Assembly (NCBI RefSeq): GCF_905404315.1 | Contig: NC_066290.1 | Coordinates: 11,407,453 to 11,471,452, forward strand | DNA: 64,000 nt | DNA from: Leptidea sinapis | Lineage: Eukaryota > Arthropoda > Insecta > Lepidoptera > Pieridae | Direction: 5' to 3' | Part shown: positions 9,439 through 18,503 of the stretch, piece after piece | Position numbering within the stretch: the stretch's first letter is position 1 | How the letters are laid out: each line of letters opens with the position of its first letter | Translations under genes and position numbers: made by a program | The notes under the pieces: model-generated | Databases searched by the model: none | The model's input: the letters and a program-made list of their open reading frames with translations, nothing else | What the model was told of the DNA's origin: nothing

Positions 9439-9750
9439 CAGTGGGAGGCTCCTTTGCACCGGATGCCGGCTAGATTATGGGTACCAAAACAGCGCCTTTT
9501 TCTGCCGTGAGCAGTAATGTATATGCATTACCGTGTTTCAATCTGAAGGGGGCCGTAGCTAGTGAAAATACTGGGCCAATTAGACCTAACATCATATGTA
9601 TCAAAGTAACGAGCGGAATTGTAGTGCCGCTCAGAATTTTTGGGGTTTTCAAGAATCCTGAGCGGCAATGCATTGTAATGGGCGTGGCGTATCACTTACC
9701 ATCAGCTGAATGTTCTGCTCGTCTCGTTCCTTATTTTCATAAAAAAAATA
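9439..9750 (+). repeat. SINE-B, near full length
   Basis: Runs from CAGTGGGAGGCTCCTTTGCA to the A-rich tail after TTATTTTCAT. It contains the diagnostic GGATGCCGGCTAGATTATGG, a hairpin built on GTGCCGCTCAGAATTTTT / GAATCCTGAGCGGCA, and the CAGCTGAA segment. It is one of about 17 copies in the window on both strands. Open frames across these copies recur only because the copies are alike, and I do not regard them as genes. No tRNA-like A or B box is evident in the head. Confidence 0.85.
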
Positions 9751-9944
9751 CTTTCTTTTATATTAAGGCCACTAACAGGAAAGTTGCTCACAGTTGATGG
9801 AAAGTAGAAAAACAGCCACGCTTAAACATCTGTAATCAAGAAGTCAATAGAATTGTGTTTGCCCTTTGAAGTAACAATATCTGCTAAGCCTGAATATTAG
9901 TATGTGTACCACAAAGTCGAGAAAAATTCAATAATACATCCAAA

Positions 9945-10250
9945 TACTCCCCGTGCAGAAGAAGCAGAGCAAACGCCACATTTCTACGCAACGCCATAGA
10001 GTCAAGTAAATTTGAACAGCTCTGTATTTACGTATCACTAACCATTACGGCAGCTGAAAAAGCAGTCCGGATGCCATTTTATTTCCGATTTAGTTTATTC
10101 CTCTGAATACATCCCGTGATATATGCGGTAGAAGTATCAGAGTTAATGCCAAATTTCTATGCAACGCCATAGAGCCAAGTAAATTAACTAGTCACTACGT
10201 CAGCTGATATAGCAGTCCGGAATCCATTTATTTCCGATTTAATTCACACA
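9945..10250 (-). pseudogene. Decayed CR1-like LINE fragment with internal duplication
   Basis: TACTCCCCGTG, TATGCGGTAGAAG and TTTCTACGCAACGCCA match the minus-strand copy at 43420-43480, the segment encoding the FYRIYHGE region. The stretch ATTTCTACGCAACGCCATAGAG...GCAGTCCGG...TTTATTTCCGATTTA appears twice (about 9980-10095 and 10150-10243), so a piece of about 110 bp has been duplicated at a spacing of about 165 bp. No frame remains. Confidence 0.6.
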
Positions 10251-11380
10251 TATGTATGCTTAGGAATAGCCGAAAGGTGGTAACCTAATATTAAATGTCC
10301 TTTACTTTTTCTATGAATCTGGCTATCATATAAAAAAATACTTATTCAAATCTAACCGATAGATATTAATGTTATTATTAGTGCGTAAAGAACAAAAGAA
10401 CATCAGTCTGTATCAACAGACCACACCGAAAGTGAAAACTTCATCAAGGTACGATTAATAATATGAAATACAACTATTCGTTACCAGAACCAGCGTTACA
10501 TATCCGAGCGTGACGGCTCTCTAATTCAATACCGACAAAATAATATGCTTAACTCGCCTAAGGAAGTTATCCCTTCAAAAATTGCATATTATATACGAAT
10601 GCTGACCCGGATAACGTTATTTTGCCATTTAAATAAAGTACTCCGCCGTTGCTCATTGTATGAATTGTCATATAGTAATGAAATGTCATTCACTTAATTA
10701 TTAATTGTATTGCGAATATATAGGCATTACTAATTACAAAATATAGATTCCTGGTAAGTAATTACCAACATATCATATACTAAAACCTTCTCCGAAACAC
10801 GCTGCATCTTATGGTATAAGCATTATTCTGATCGGTTCAGTAGTTTTCGCAGTATAACCGAAGAAAAAACGGCTTTCCATGTATAAGTATAGTTTCTTAC
10901 AAAGCATGCAACACGTTCTGCCGCGTGTAAAATAATATACGTTGTAAATCTAATGCAGAGTCGAGGATAACATTAAGTTATGTAAATAATCCCAAGCCGT
11001 GTCTGCAATTGGATGTTTTAATATCATTGTGATTATATATACGGCGCCTGCTTGTAAATAGCCGTCTCACATGAATATGTGGAGGAGTTAGGACCTACGT
11101 CCGTAACTTGTATGTTAGCTTCACTATTTACAGTAATATGTGTGGTATTTAAGCTTCGTAAAAGTATTCTAATACTTTTAAGCGGATTCTATAATTTTAA
11201 TAACAGTAAGATAATCACTATGTTATACAAATTTGATGCATCTGCGTGGTAATTTTCTTCATTACATCAAGCCATATTCATGTAATATTTGGGGTTCAAA
11301 TGATATGAAACAAGAGTGGGGTAGGTTTGATAGATACATAAAAATACACCAGTTATCAAATATGTGTACTTATGTGTGTC
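10251..11380. other. Mostly unassigned sequence
   Basis: About 10785-10900 (CTTCTCCGAAACACGCTGCA, then CGGTTCAGTAGTTTTCGCAG) resembles a segment often found in lepidopteran non-coding DNA. The rest, including a 62-codon open frame at 11233-11421, shows no recognisable domain. Confidence 0.4.
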
Positions 11381-11929
11381 TAAGTATTGACTTGTGCTCC
11401 CATGGGAGTTTAAAAGAATAGGGGAGTCCTGGGCCCAAGGGTATCGTAAGAGGCAATTAAGGGCTTTTGGGTGTGCGACTTATGACATATATTATATATT
11501 ATGACAGCTACAGGCAAGACTCAAACGGATTAGTATCATACTCGCACGGATCACATTAGTGTCGAGAACCGGCGTATGTCTCCTCATCGCTCCACCACCG
11601 ACAGAATTGCTTCACGTGGTTTTATGTTGGTGAATCTTTTCCCGAGCATTCTCGATCGCCACTCTTCGTATTCTTGGGAAGGCACAGTACTGCTTATCAC
11701 CGAGGACAAACAAGGCATCAACACCACGACACCTCGCTCCACCCTTAATATGTACATTTGCAACATTTAAGGAATCTAACTTCAGCCACCTTGAGACGGC
11801 GCAGCCTGCCTTGACATTACTTACGGAGACAGAGGTATCTCGACTGATCGACGGGTATCAAACGGCGAATTTAAAATAGCATGTCTATAACAAGTTTGCG
11901 CGTTACCAACAAATAATAATTTTTCGTAT
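11381..11929. other. TE-like relic and GC-balanced unassigned block
   Basis: Around 11440-11475 the text GGGTATCGTAAGAGGCAATT AAGG resembles the GTCGTAAGAGGCGACTAAGG motif of lepidopteran retroposons. The block 11540-11765 is GC-balanced and open on both strands for about 60 codons. I recognise no domain, and a decayed retroelement is more likely than a gene. Confidence 0.3.
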
Positions 11930-12425
11930 CACAGCTGTTAGACAGCACTCCTACGTGTAGAATCGGAATACTGGGTCTCAAAATTTCGAGCCAATACCGC
12001 GCTCATCTGGAACGCAAGGCCCAACTAGCTTCAAAGAAGACTGTGATAAGCTGGACCACTTGGCATTGCTAAGAGACTACGATAAATTGTGTGACTTCTA
12101 CCGCATTTATCACTGGGAGTGTTTGGCCTAATTCCTTACGCCGGTTTCCACCTTCGCACAACACGTCGCAAACTTGGATATTAAAGGCATTTAGATGTGT
12201 GGCGTGCCGTGCCTTTACAGTGGAGTTTTCAACGATCTATCGATATTCCACGTGCAATCAAACTATGGAATGAGCTCATTGTGCGGTGTTTTCTGACGAT
12301 ATGTACCTTCAATAAAGCGCGAATATCTTTATAAAAGTCCGGCAACGCGTCTGTGATTCCTCTGGTGTTGTAAGAGAATGTAGGTGGCGGTGATCACTCT
12401 TACGCTAGTTTATCTTCCTCGTAAA
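11930..12425 (+). pseudogene. Decayed CR1-like LINE 3' end
   Basis: The order of landmarks is that of the better copies at 43073 (-) and 23862 (+): CGCATTTATCACTGGGAGTG, CCACCTTCGCACAACACGTC, CACGTGCAATCAAACTATGG, CGGCAACGCGTCTGTGATTC, CTCTGGTGTTG and GTGATCACTCTTACGCTAG. Many substitutions and indels remove all frames. The poly(A) end lies at about 12422. Confidence 0.7.
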
Positions 12426-12558
12426 CTAAAACCTTGGATTTTATTTGGTCTTTACCCATAAGCGATATATTATTAAAAAATGTTATTGCTTGGTTTTAGT
12501 TGTCATGTTAGATATCACATAAGATTGGCGGCGTATCCTTAATTCAATAACGTTAGAT
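12426..12558. other. Unassigned spacer
   Basis: Nothing recognised. Confidence 0.3.
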
Positions 12559-12672
12559 AGTGGGAGGCTCCTTTGCACAGCATGCCGGCTAGATTATGAG
12601 TACCACGACGGCACCTATTTCTGCCGTGAAGCAGTAATGTGTAAGCATTATTGTTTTTCGGTCTGAAGGGCA
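12559..12672 (+). repeat. SINE-B, 5' third only
   Basis: Starts at AGTGGGAGGCTCCTTTGCAC and stops after GGTCTGAAGGGC. The 3' two thirds are missing, which is unusual for a retroposon and points to deletion or recombination after insertion. Confidence 0.8.
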
Positions 12673-13315
12673 CAAAATACAAAGAGAATTGAAAGTATTC
12701 AAATTTCATCATTCTTAATCCTTTTCAATCAATATATTTAACCAGGGCTAAGACACAGAGCTTAATAAAAGTATTAGTTGGAAACTTAGTGTACTTTTAT
12801 TATTTCCGATTATCATTCCAATTTTCCAATTTTCCAATTTGTATAAAATTAAGATTGATAAAGCGATTTTTATAACCTTAATTGAATATTATTCCAAAAA
12901 TGTTTAGTTAAATGTTTATAATGTGAAAAAAAGTTTTACTTTTGCCGTGGTTTCATAAAACCACACAATTTTTTTTAAAACTTCTTTCAAATATAGACAT
13001 GGATTTAATAAAACCCTGCATCGGACAATCCTATAAAACTCTGGGAATGGTATTCGGTACCCATAATAAATTTATGACAGCTAATCTATAAAGTCAAATA
13101 ATAAAACATCTGCCCTGTAGAATGCAGTTGTTAACATTTTATAACACTAATGAATATAATCTCTGAAATTAGATATGGATAATACAGGTGTTAATCCTAG
13201 CTAATAAGTATATATAATATATTTTAATAATTAAAATTATGTTCTTGTAATCTTCTTTTGTATAAGCTTTATTTATATGTCACCCGATGTTAAGGCGAAG
13301 AGTAAGCAGAAAACA
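12673..13315. other. Unassigned AT-rich sequence
   Basis: Contains a short ATTCCAATTTTCCAATTTTCCAATT-like tandem at about 12813-12840 and no recognised element. Confidence 0.4.
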
Positions 13316-13742
13316 CGCAAACAAGGTGTTTTTAGACAAGTTTTGTGGTAGGTAAATATAACATTTGGAGCTATGAACACTACTTCATCCTGTTACACAT
13401 ACCCTTAAGTCTTACGTGTAGGTTGCTAATGCTTGCTGTTAGTTAAACTGAACACTCCAGAGCTATTATGAACTACCAGTTTTGTTTGCAGTTAAACAAG
13501 TTTTTTCTCGGCATGATGCATTTGTTTAGTATAGCTCTCATAAAAGTTGTTCTTATAGCTTTTACTTTTTTGTGTTGGTACATTTATTAAGATTAGTAAT
13601 CAATAATGAGGATTGTAAGCAATTAAACTGATTGCGCATGTTAAAATGTTAAATTTTCGACGCAAGAAATTTGAAAATATTGGCTTTGTTACATAGGAGC
13701 CGTGAACTCATATCGCTCAAGGTCGCCGGCATTTAGTGTCGC
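13316..13742 (+). repeat. 420-bp dispersed repeat F, copy 1
   Basis: Matches 35754-36165 in the same orientation from AAACAAGGTGTTTTTAGACA to CATTTAGTGTCGCCT, with a ~25-bp segment near 13628-13655 absent from the other copy. Shared landmarks include ACTCCAGAGC, CTTTTACTTTTTTGTGT and AATATTGGCTTTGTTACATA. No terminal repeats or coding frame show what the element is. Confidence 0.8.
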
Positions 13743-13795
13743 CTCAAGTGATCACCGCCTCCTTAATTCTTCTGCAACACCAGAGCAATTACAGC
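13743..13795 (-). repeat. CR1-like LINE tail fragment
   Basis: AAGTGATCACCGCC and CAACACCAGAG are the minus-strand reading of the CR1-like 3' end (compare 43115-43160). Confidence 0.6.
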
Positions 13796-13796
13796 G

Positions 13797-13905
13797 TTGT
13801 CGGATTCTTGAAAAACCCAAAAATTCTGAGCGGCACTGCATTGTAATGGACAGGGCGTATCAATTACCATCCTGCTCGTCTCGTCCCTTATTTGCATAAA
13901 TAAAC
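13797..13905 (+). repeat. SINE-B, 3' part
   Basis: Starts inside the large hairpin (GGATTCTTGAAAAACCC) and runs to CGTCCCTTATTTGCATAAAT. The 5' two thirds are missing. Confidence 0.8.
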
Positions 13906-13907
13906 AT

Positions 13908-14006
13908 ACCGGAAGACGCAGTGGTTATTTGGTCGGTTGGTTGGTGACCGACGATCTGGTATAGAACATTGGATGAGGGCAGCGCAGGACCGATCGTCGG
14001 TCGATA
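13908..14006 (+). pseudogene. RTE-like LINE fragment
   Basis: CCGGAAGACGCAGTGG, then CCGACGATCTGGTATAGAAC and GATGAGGGCAGCGCAGGACC follow the RTE-like C-terminal coding order seen at 56125 and 59930. About 100 bp survive. Confidence 0.7.
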
Positions 14007-14034
14007 TGTTTAAGATTTCGCTTTTTCGCTATAT

Positions 14035-14405
14035 TCAAATTCAAATTCAAATATTTTTATTCAAAATAGGATGTGAAATCACTTATTGAAAGTCAAAAAA
14101 AAAAAAAACTACCACCCATTCCAAAGTGAATGCCTCAGGCCTGAGAAGAATGGGCGCAACAAACTCAGCGGGCTTTTTTTTTTCATCAAAAATATGTTTT
14201 ACAATTAAAGTAACATTTACAAAGTAACATTGTTCAATTAAACTTATTATTTAATAGCCTGAGGGCCGTCGCTCCATTCCCAATCTGTGGTATGATTAAG
14301 AAAGTCATTTATGTTATAGTAACATTTACCACACAAACGTTTTTTAACAATTCTTTTGAATAACGTAACACCTTTGTTTTGAACATTTTCTGGGATCTAA
14401 GACAT
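14035..14405 (-). pseudogene. LINE-W C-terminus and 3' UTR
   Basis: Minus-strand reading gives KCYYNINDFLNHTTDWEW, the end of a non-LTR retrotransposon ORF2. The 3' UTR (GCCCGCTGAGTTTGTTGCGC-type, GAATGGGTGGTAG) ends in TTTTGAATAAAAATATTTG. Other copies are at 17597, 25805, 34755, 46915, 49845 and 63862. 5'-truncated. Confidence 0.75.
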
Positions 14406-14599
14406 CTTAATATATTAATATATTCAATACTAAACATGTCATTAATAGAATGTAACGCAAGTACGCTGATTTATTTAAATTGCTTGCACATGGCTTGAAA
14501 TCAAACACTGCAATCATCTATTATAGCAATTGGAACTTTGTAATCATATGGTTATGATATAAATTCGCGTGTATGGATCAAGGCGCCACTGGAGATATA
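14406..14599. other. Unassigned sequence
   Basis: Nothing recognised. Confidence 0.3.
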
Positions 14600-14720
14600 C
14601 TCTCAACCTACGACCTTGCGCATGCGTCGATCGTCGCGCCGATCTGTGACGTCACGGCGCAGACTGCACTTGCATCAAAACTGACCAGATGAACCCAACT
14701 TCCGCTGTATCTGTGCCGAT
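14600..14720. promoter_or_regulatory. CpG-rich patch with CRE and NRF-1-like sites (candidate promoter)
   Basis: In AT-rich surroundings this patch has many CpGs, a perfect CRE palindrome in GTGACGTCAC (14646-14655), and TTGCGCATGCGTCG (about 14616), close to the NRF-1/Ewg site GCGCATGCGC. Such sites mark housekeeping-type promoters. No coding exon, TATA box or repeat partner is visible on either side, so a promoter is only an inference. A remnant of a GC-richer element is the alternative. Confidence 0.3.
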
Positions 14721-15330
14721 AAGGGAATTTATTAGGGCATTGTGTTCAACTATAAATACAAATTAAGAACCGTAAACATAAATTGACTTAAAAATAGCAA
14801 TAAAGTAGTTTAAAAAAAAATTAACAAAAAAATTACCGACTTTAAAAATCTATATGTGCAGAATATCTTAAAGTCTGCTCGCGTTAAGCATAAGACAATC
14901 TCTTCAACTATGATCGCTTGGTTACTGGTACCAAAACACTGCTACAATGCTTCCAATCTCGTTTTCTCTTTTTACTGTCTTGCTTTTTCGTTTCATCGAC
15001 TTTCAAAGCATAACGATGCTTTCACTTCAAAAAAATCTGTCATTTGTGTTTTTATTGCAAAAAACGTAGGTAGACGAAAGGGTTAGATAAGGTCCAGTTT
15101 CCTGGGTACCACAATTTAATAAATATAGCTCTATAGCAATAGTATGCCTGTTTCTTGAACATAAGCCCTAATAGTTACTTTCTGACAAATATTTATTTTA
15201 CGCTATGATGAGACCGCCGACTGACAACTTTGTGGGATTCTATCAATCAACTCTTTGTTTATTTGTATGAGTAGGGTAGGTGCGATATATTCGGGTTATT
15301 ATCGTATCGTTCCGAATATCGTTGTCGATT
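14721..15330. other. Unassigned sequence
   Basis: A 76-codon open frame at 14856-15086 has no recognisable domain. Nothing else is seen. Confidence 0.35.
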
Positions 15331-15806
15331 TTGCGAGTAGACCTCCAGGTCCGGCCACATAGTATGTAGTATTGCTGTAATCTCTGGTCTTGTGTACTGA
15401 AATTCAGCTCGAGCCATTTGACCGCGTGCAACACAGAACTAGCTGCTAAAGTTTTCGGTGATCCAGTGCTCTGTGAACGCCTAGTTTGCGTTTCGTAGAG
15501 ACATCGCTTCTCAGCACCTGAAGAGCTATTTCACCTGATTCCTTCTGCCAAATCCCACATTGCACGACACGCCACAAATTAACATATCATCCCTACCCTC
15601 TGCACGTGTGAAGTTCCTCTACAGTGCGGTTGTCAAGGAACTTTCTTCCACGTACAATCAAACTATGGAATCAACGTCATTAGCGGTGGTGATATGACAT
15701 GGGCATCTTCAAAAAGAGTGCGTACAGCTTTTTAAAAGGCGCTCCTGTGATTTATCTGGTGTTGCAAGAGAATGTTAGCGACGGTGATAACTTTGCATCA
15801 AACCTT
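15331..15806 (+). pseudogene. Decayed CR1-like LINE C-terminus and 3' end
   Basis: CCTCCAGGTCCGGCCACAT, GAAATTCAGCTCGAGCCATT, GCACGACACGCCACAAATTA, TTTCTTCCACGTACAATCAA and CTGGTGTTGCAAGAGAATGT follow the CR1-like order of 43600 down to 43100 (read there on the minus strand). Frames are destroyed. It ends near GGTGATAAC without the usual poly(A). Confidence 0.7.
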
Positions 15807-17114
15807 AAAAAGAGTGAAGCCATCGTAAATACAAGCCTATCAAGCCAAACAGATTACATTGATCCTATTGAATAAATAAGTTTTGGATTTAAATTCACAA
15901 TTTTCCAAATAAAAGCGCGGTAAATTTCGCGAATACGGTATTACACTTCAGACACAAATCCCTTTCACATACAATACAGAAATCGAATCAGTTTACAATA
16001 CGCTATTCCAACCCTTGTTACATCGTAATAAAGTCCATGTTTAATACAGAGCTTACTAGAGTCTCGGAGCGAACACACCTGGAGTCGTAAAGCTCAGACC
16101 CGAGATTATTTTTAAACTTGTTCTGAAGATACACATTTTGCTTTGGAAACAATGACACTATCCATATGATATGTGTTGGGGTACTCTTGCGTAAATTATT
16201 TTTAAGCATGGCGTACTTTCAGAGTCTATTAATATGATTCAAAAATTAAATCTTTCGCATAGGCATCCAGCCTAGCGAAACACTCTAAGAATAAAGCGAT
16301 TCACTTGATTGCATGAAACGTGCAGTCATTGATAGATTGACGGATGACGGCTATAATCTTGTAAAAACCGGAGATAGCCGAGATCCACACAGTTTTAAGC
16401 AATTTTTCGCTTTCAAACTTAGCCGGATTATACTTCGTCGCCAATCGCTATCTGTGATTACTACAATTTCAAACATTACTCAATTCACTGCACGTTTCAT
16501 ACTAAACTTGCGCGCATTAATGAAAACCCTTATCATTTTATTTATATAGTGATTGTCTTATAACATCGGTACTATAAACATATACATATTTTAAAACAGC
16601 AAACAAAAAAACAACAGAAATTTAACGATAATAAAGCTCAGACAACCTTTACAAACACGCCAGATGTTAAAATTACTAATTAGGTCACTGTATGAAGTAA
16701 TTAACTCAAAATATAGTATCTATGTGTTTATGTGCCAGCCTTCATCATACGAAGGTAGGCTGGATTGGTGGCACTACTGTATAAAATATATTATTTTATT
16801 TTATTTTTTTATAGAGCAGTTCTAATATTGTAAATGCGAAAGTTACACATCGGGCATTATTTAAAAAGATATTGTGTGAATTGTCCAAAATAAAACTCAT
16901 ACTTATTTAATAAGTTTTGTTCGGTTGATATTTTCAACCTCAGTAAATTCAAATTAAAAAATGAGATATTAAGAATATTAGTTGAAACATAAATTTATGA
17001 TTTTTTAGATAGTTCATTTCATGTTAATTAGGTATCTTTTCATAGTTTAAATCCTGTGCTTTTATCACATTAAAACGAATACACATACACGCACTTACCC
17101 ACATTCACACTCAT

Positions 17115-17151
<37 letters not shown>

Positions 17152-17340
17152 CTGACCAGCATCTGTCCGAATACAATCATGGTGTTTTACTGTGTTGATT
17201 GCTACAAATTTAGGACTTTAAAATGTTAATACGTTTTGGGTGTCAGAATTTCTTTTACATATATATATTATTTAAATCTCTATAGAAACTGTGGATTATG
17301 TATAAATAAAATATAAAGATACGTTTATGCGGTACGTTAC
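15807..17340. other. Unassigned sequence
   Basis: Holds a 78-codon open frame (16313-16549, +) with a fair share of GC-ending codons at its start but no recognisable domain, a hairpin at 16737-16765 (CCAGCCTTC / GAAGGTAGGCTGG), and AC/AT microsatellites near 17112-17150. No transposon family is recognised. Confidence 0.35.
17112..17150. repeat. (AC)n(AT)n microsatellite
   Basis: An uninterrupted run of CA dinucleotides followed by TA dinucleotides. Confidence 0.9.
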
Positions 17341-17437
17341 TCAGTGGGAGGTTTCTCTGCATTACGTGCATCTAGGCCCCATCTGGGTGGGTAACAACCA
17401 CAGTAGAGCCTTTTTTGTCGTCAAGCAGTTATGTGAA
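17341..17437 (+). repeat. SINE-B, decayed 5' part
   Basis: CAGTGGGAGGTTTCTCTGCA and GGGTAACAACCACAGTAGAG are diverged from the SINE-B head. The sequence ends at the CAGTTATGTG position of the small hairpin. Confidence 0.6.
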
Positions 17438-17596
17438 AACAATAATAGTAGATATCGAATGTTTTTTTTTTAAATTCAAATTAATATCTTAATATTAATA
17501 AATAATTGTAATCCTTAAGTAATTTTGACTGATTGTAATTGTGACTTTGGAAAATTATGCAATACGGATGTGTGTCTGAAATAAACATTTATTATT

Positions 17597-17700
17597 TCAA
17601 ATTCAAATATATTTATTCAAAATAGGATTCAAAATCACTTGTTGAACGTCAAAAACTACCACATATTCAAAAAAGACTGCCTCAGACCTGAGAAGAATGG
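17597..17700 (-). repeat. LINE-W 3' terminus
   Basis: AAATTCAAATATATTTATTC, TGAACGTCAAAAACTACCAC and GCCTCAGACCTGAGAAGAAT are the minus-strand 3' end. Only the last ~100 bp of the LINE are present. Confidence 0.75.
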
Positions 17701-17999
17701 AAGAATATTATTATCATTAAAGTTTTTCAATAATCGTGGGCATATCACTTACACACACAGCCTCATGAAGACTTTTCTTTCTGTTGTTAAGTGTTTTAAT
17801 TCTTTTTTAAAACTCTAAGCACTACATAAACTTCGTTTAAGTTAAATCGTTGTGAGGCGTTGTCCAAGTCTCAGCACTTAAGACTTTAGACTCTTAAGTT
17901 TTCACTGTGAAATAAATATGTTTGCACTAAAACTATGTTTTCTTGCAGTGGTATATTTTAATGCGCTTGTTATTTTAATTATAGTAAATAAAACGGACA

Positions 18000-18212
18000 T
18001 ATGGCCGCTGGGGCAGTAAAGTCCTCGAATGGCGACCACGTACCGGAAGACGTAGTCTTGGTAGACCCCGCACAAGATGGACCGACGATCGATTCAAGAG
18101 CGCCGGAGTAGTTTGGAAAAGAACAGCTCAGGATCTATCGTCGTGGCGATCTTTGGGGGAGGCCTTTGTCCAGCAGTGGACGTTTTCCGGCTGAAATGAT
18201 GATGATGGTAAT
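18000..18212 (+). pseudogene. RTE-like LINE C-terminus
   Basis: TATGGCCGCTGGGGCAGTAA, AGTCCTCGAATGGCGACCAC, then CAAGATGGACCGACGATC and GGCCTTTGTCCAGCAGTGGA encode RWGSKVLEW, a GRPRTRW-like segment and an AFVQQW end. The tail is (ATGATG)n at about 18195-18210. In-frame damage lies near 18090-18120. Confidence 0.8.
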
Positions 18213-18279
18213 GATGAAGTCGAAATGAAAAAAGGTCACAGAAGTTTACATGTGTCTTATAGTTTTGATGATAGCGAAT

Positions 18280-18503
18280 CTACGAATAAAAACTATCGAT
18301 CGAAGATTCGTTCGTAGATGCGACGTTGACATCTCTATATACGTCTCGCGGCAAACCTGCGGGAATCAACGATAATAGGGAAGACGAGTTCCTCGGGGCC
18401 GCGCGCAAGTACTTTGTACTTTGCTCTGGTGTTGATTGTCGTTTGTTTTGATAACTGGTTGCAGATATCATTTCCGACACTTCAGCCCCAGATTCGCTCT
18501 ATA
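18280..18503 (-). CDS. Exon-like open block, possible 3'-terminal exon
   Basis: On the minus strand an AG-ended acceptor-like site (...TTTATAG, about 18504) is followed by 72 open codons that end at TAG (18280). The peptide starts SESGAEVSEMISATSYQ and ends NESSIDSFYS. It is serine-rich and hydrophilic with no domain I know. Third positions are clearly GC-richer than the AT-rich surroundings, which is what makes it look coding. The acceptor has a weak pyrimidine tract, and no poly(A) signal is seen before the RTE-like copy downstream. It could be a host exon, a TE exon or chance. I do not recognise it. Confidence 0.3.

Noticed and set aside
9477..9797. 106-codon frame across SINE-B, and similar frames in other SINE-B copies
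   Set aside because: The frames recur only because the repeat recurs. They shift and break between copies and show no domain.
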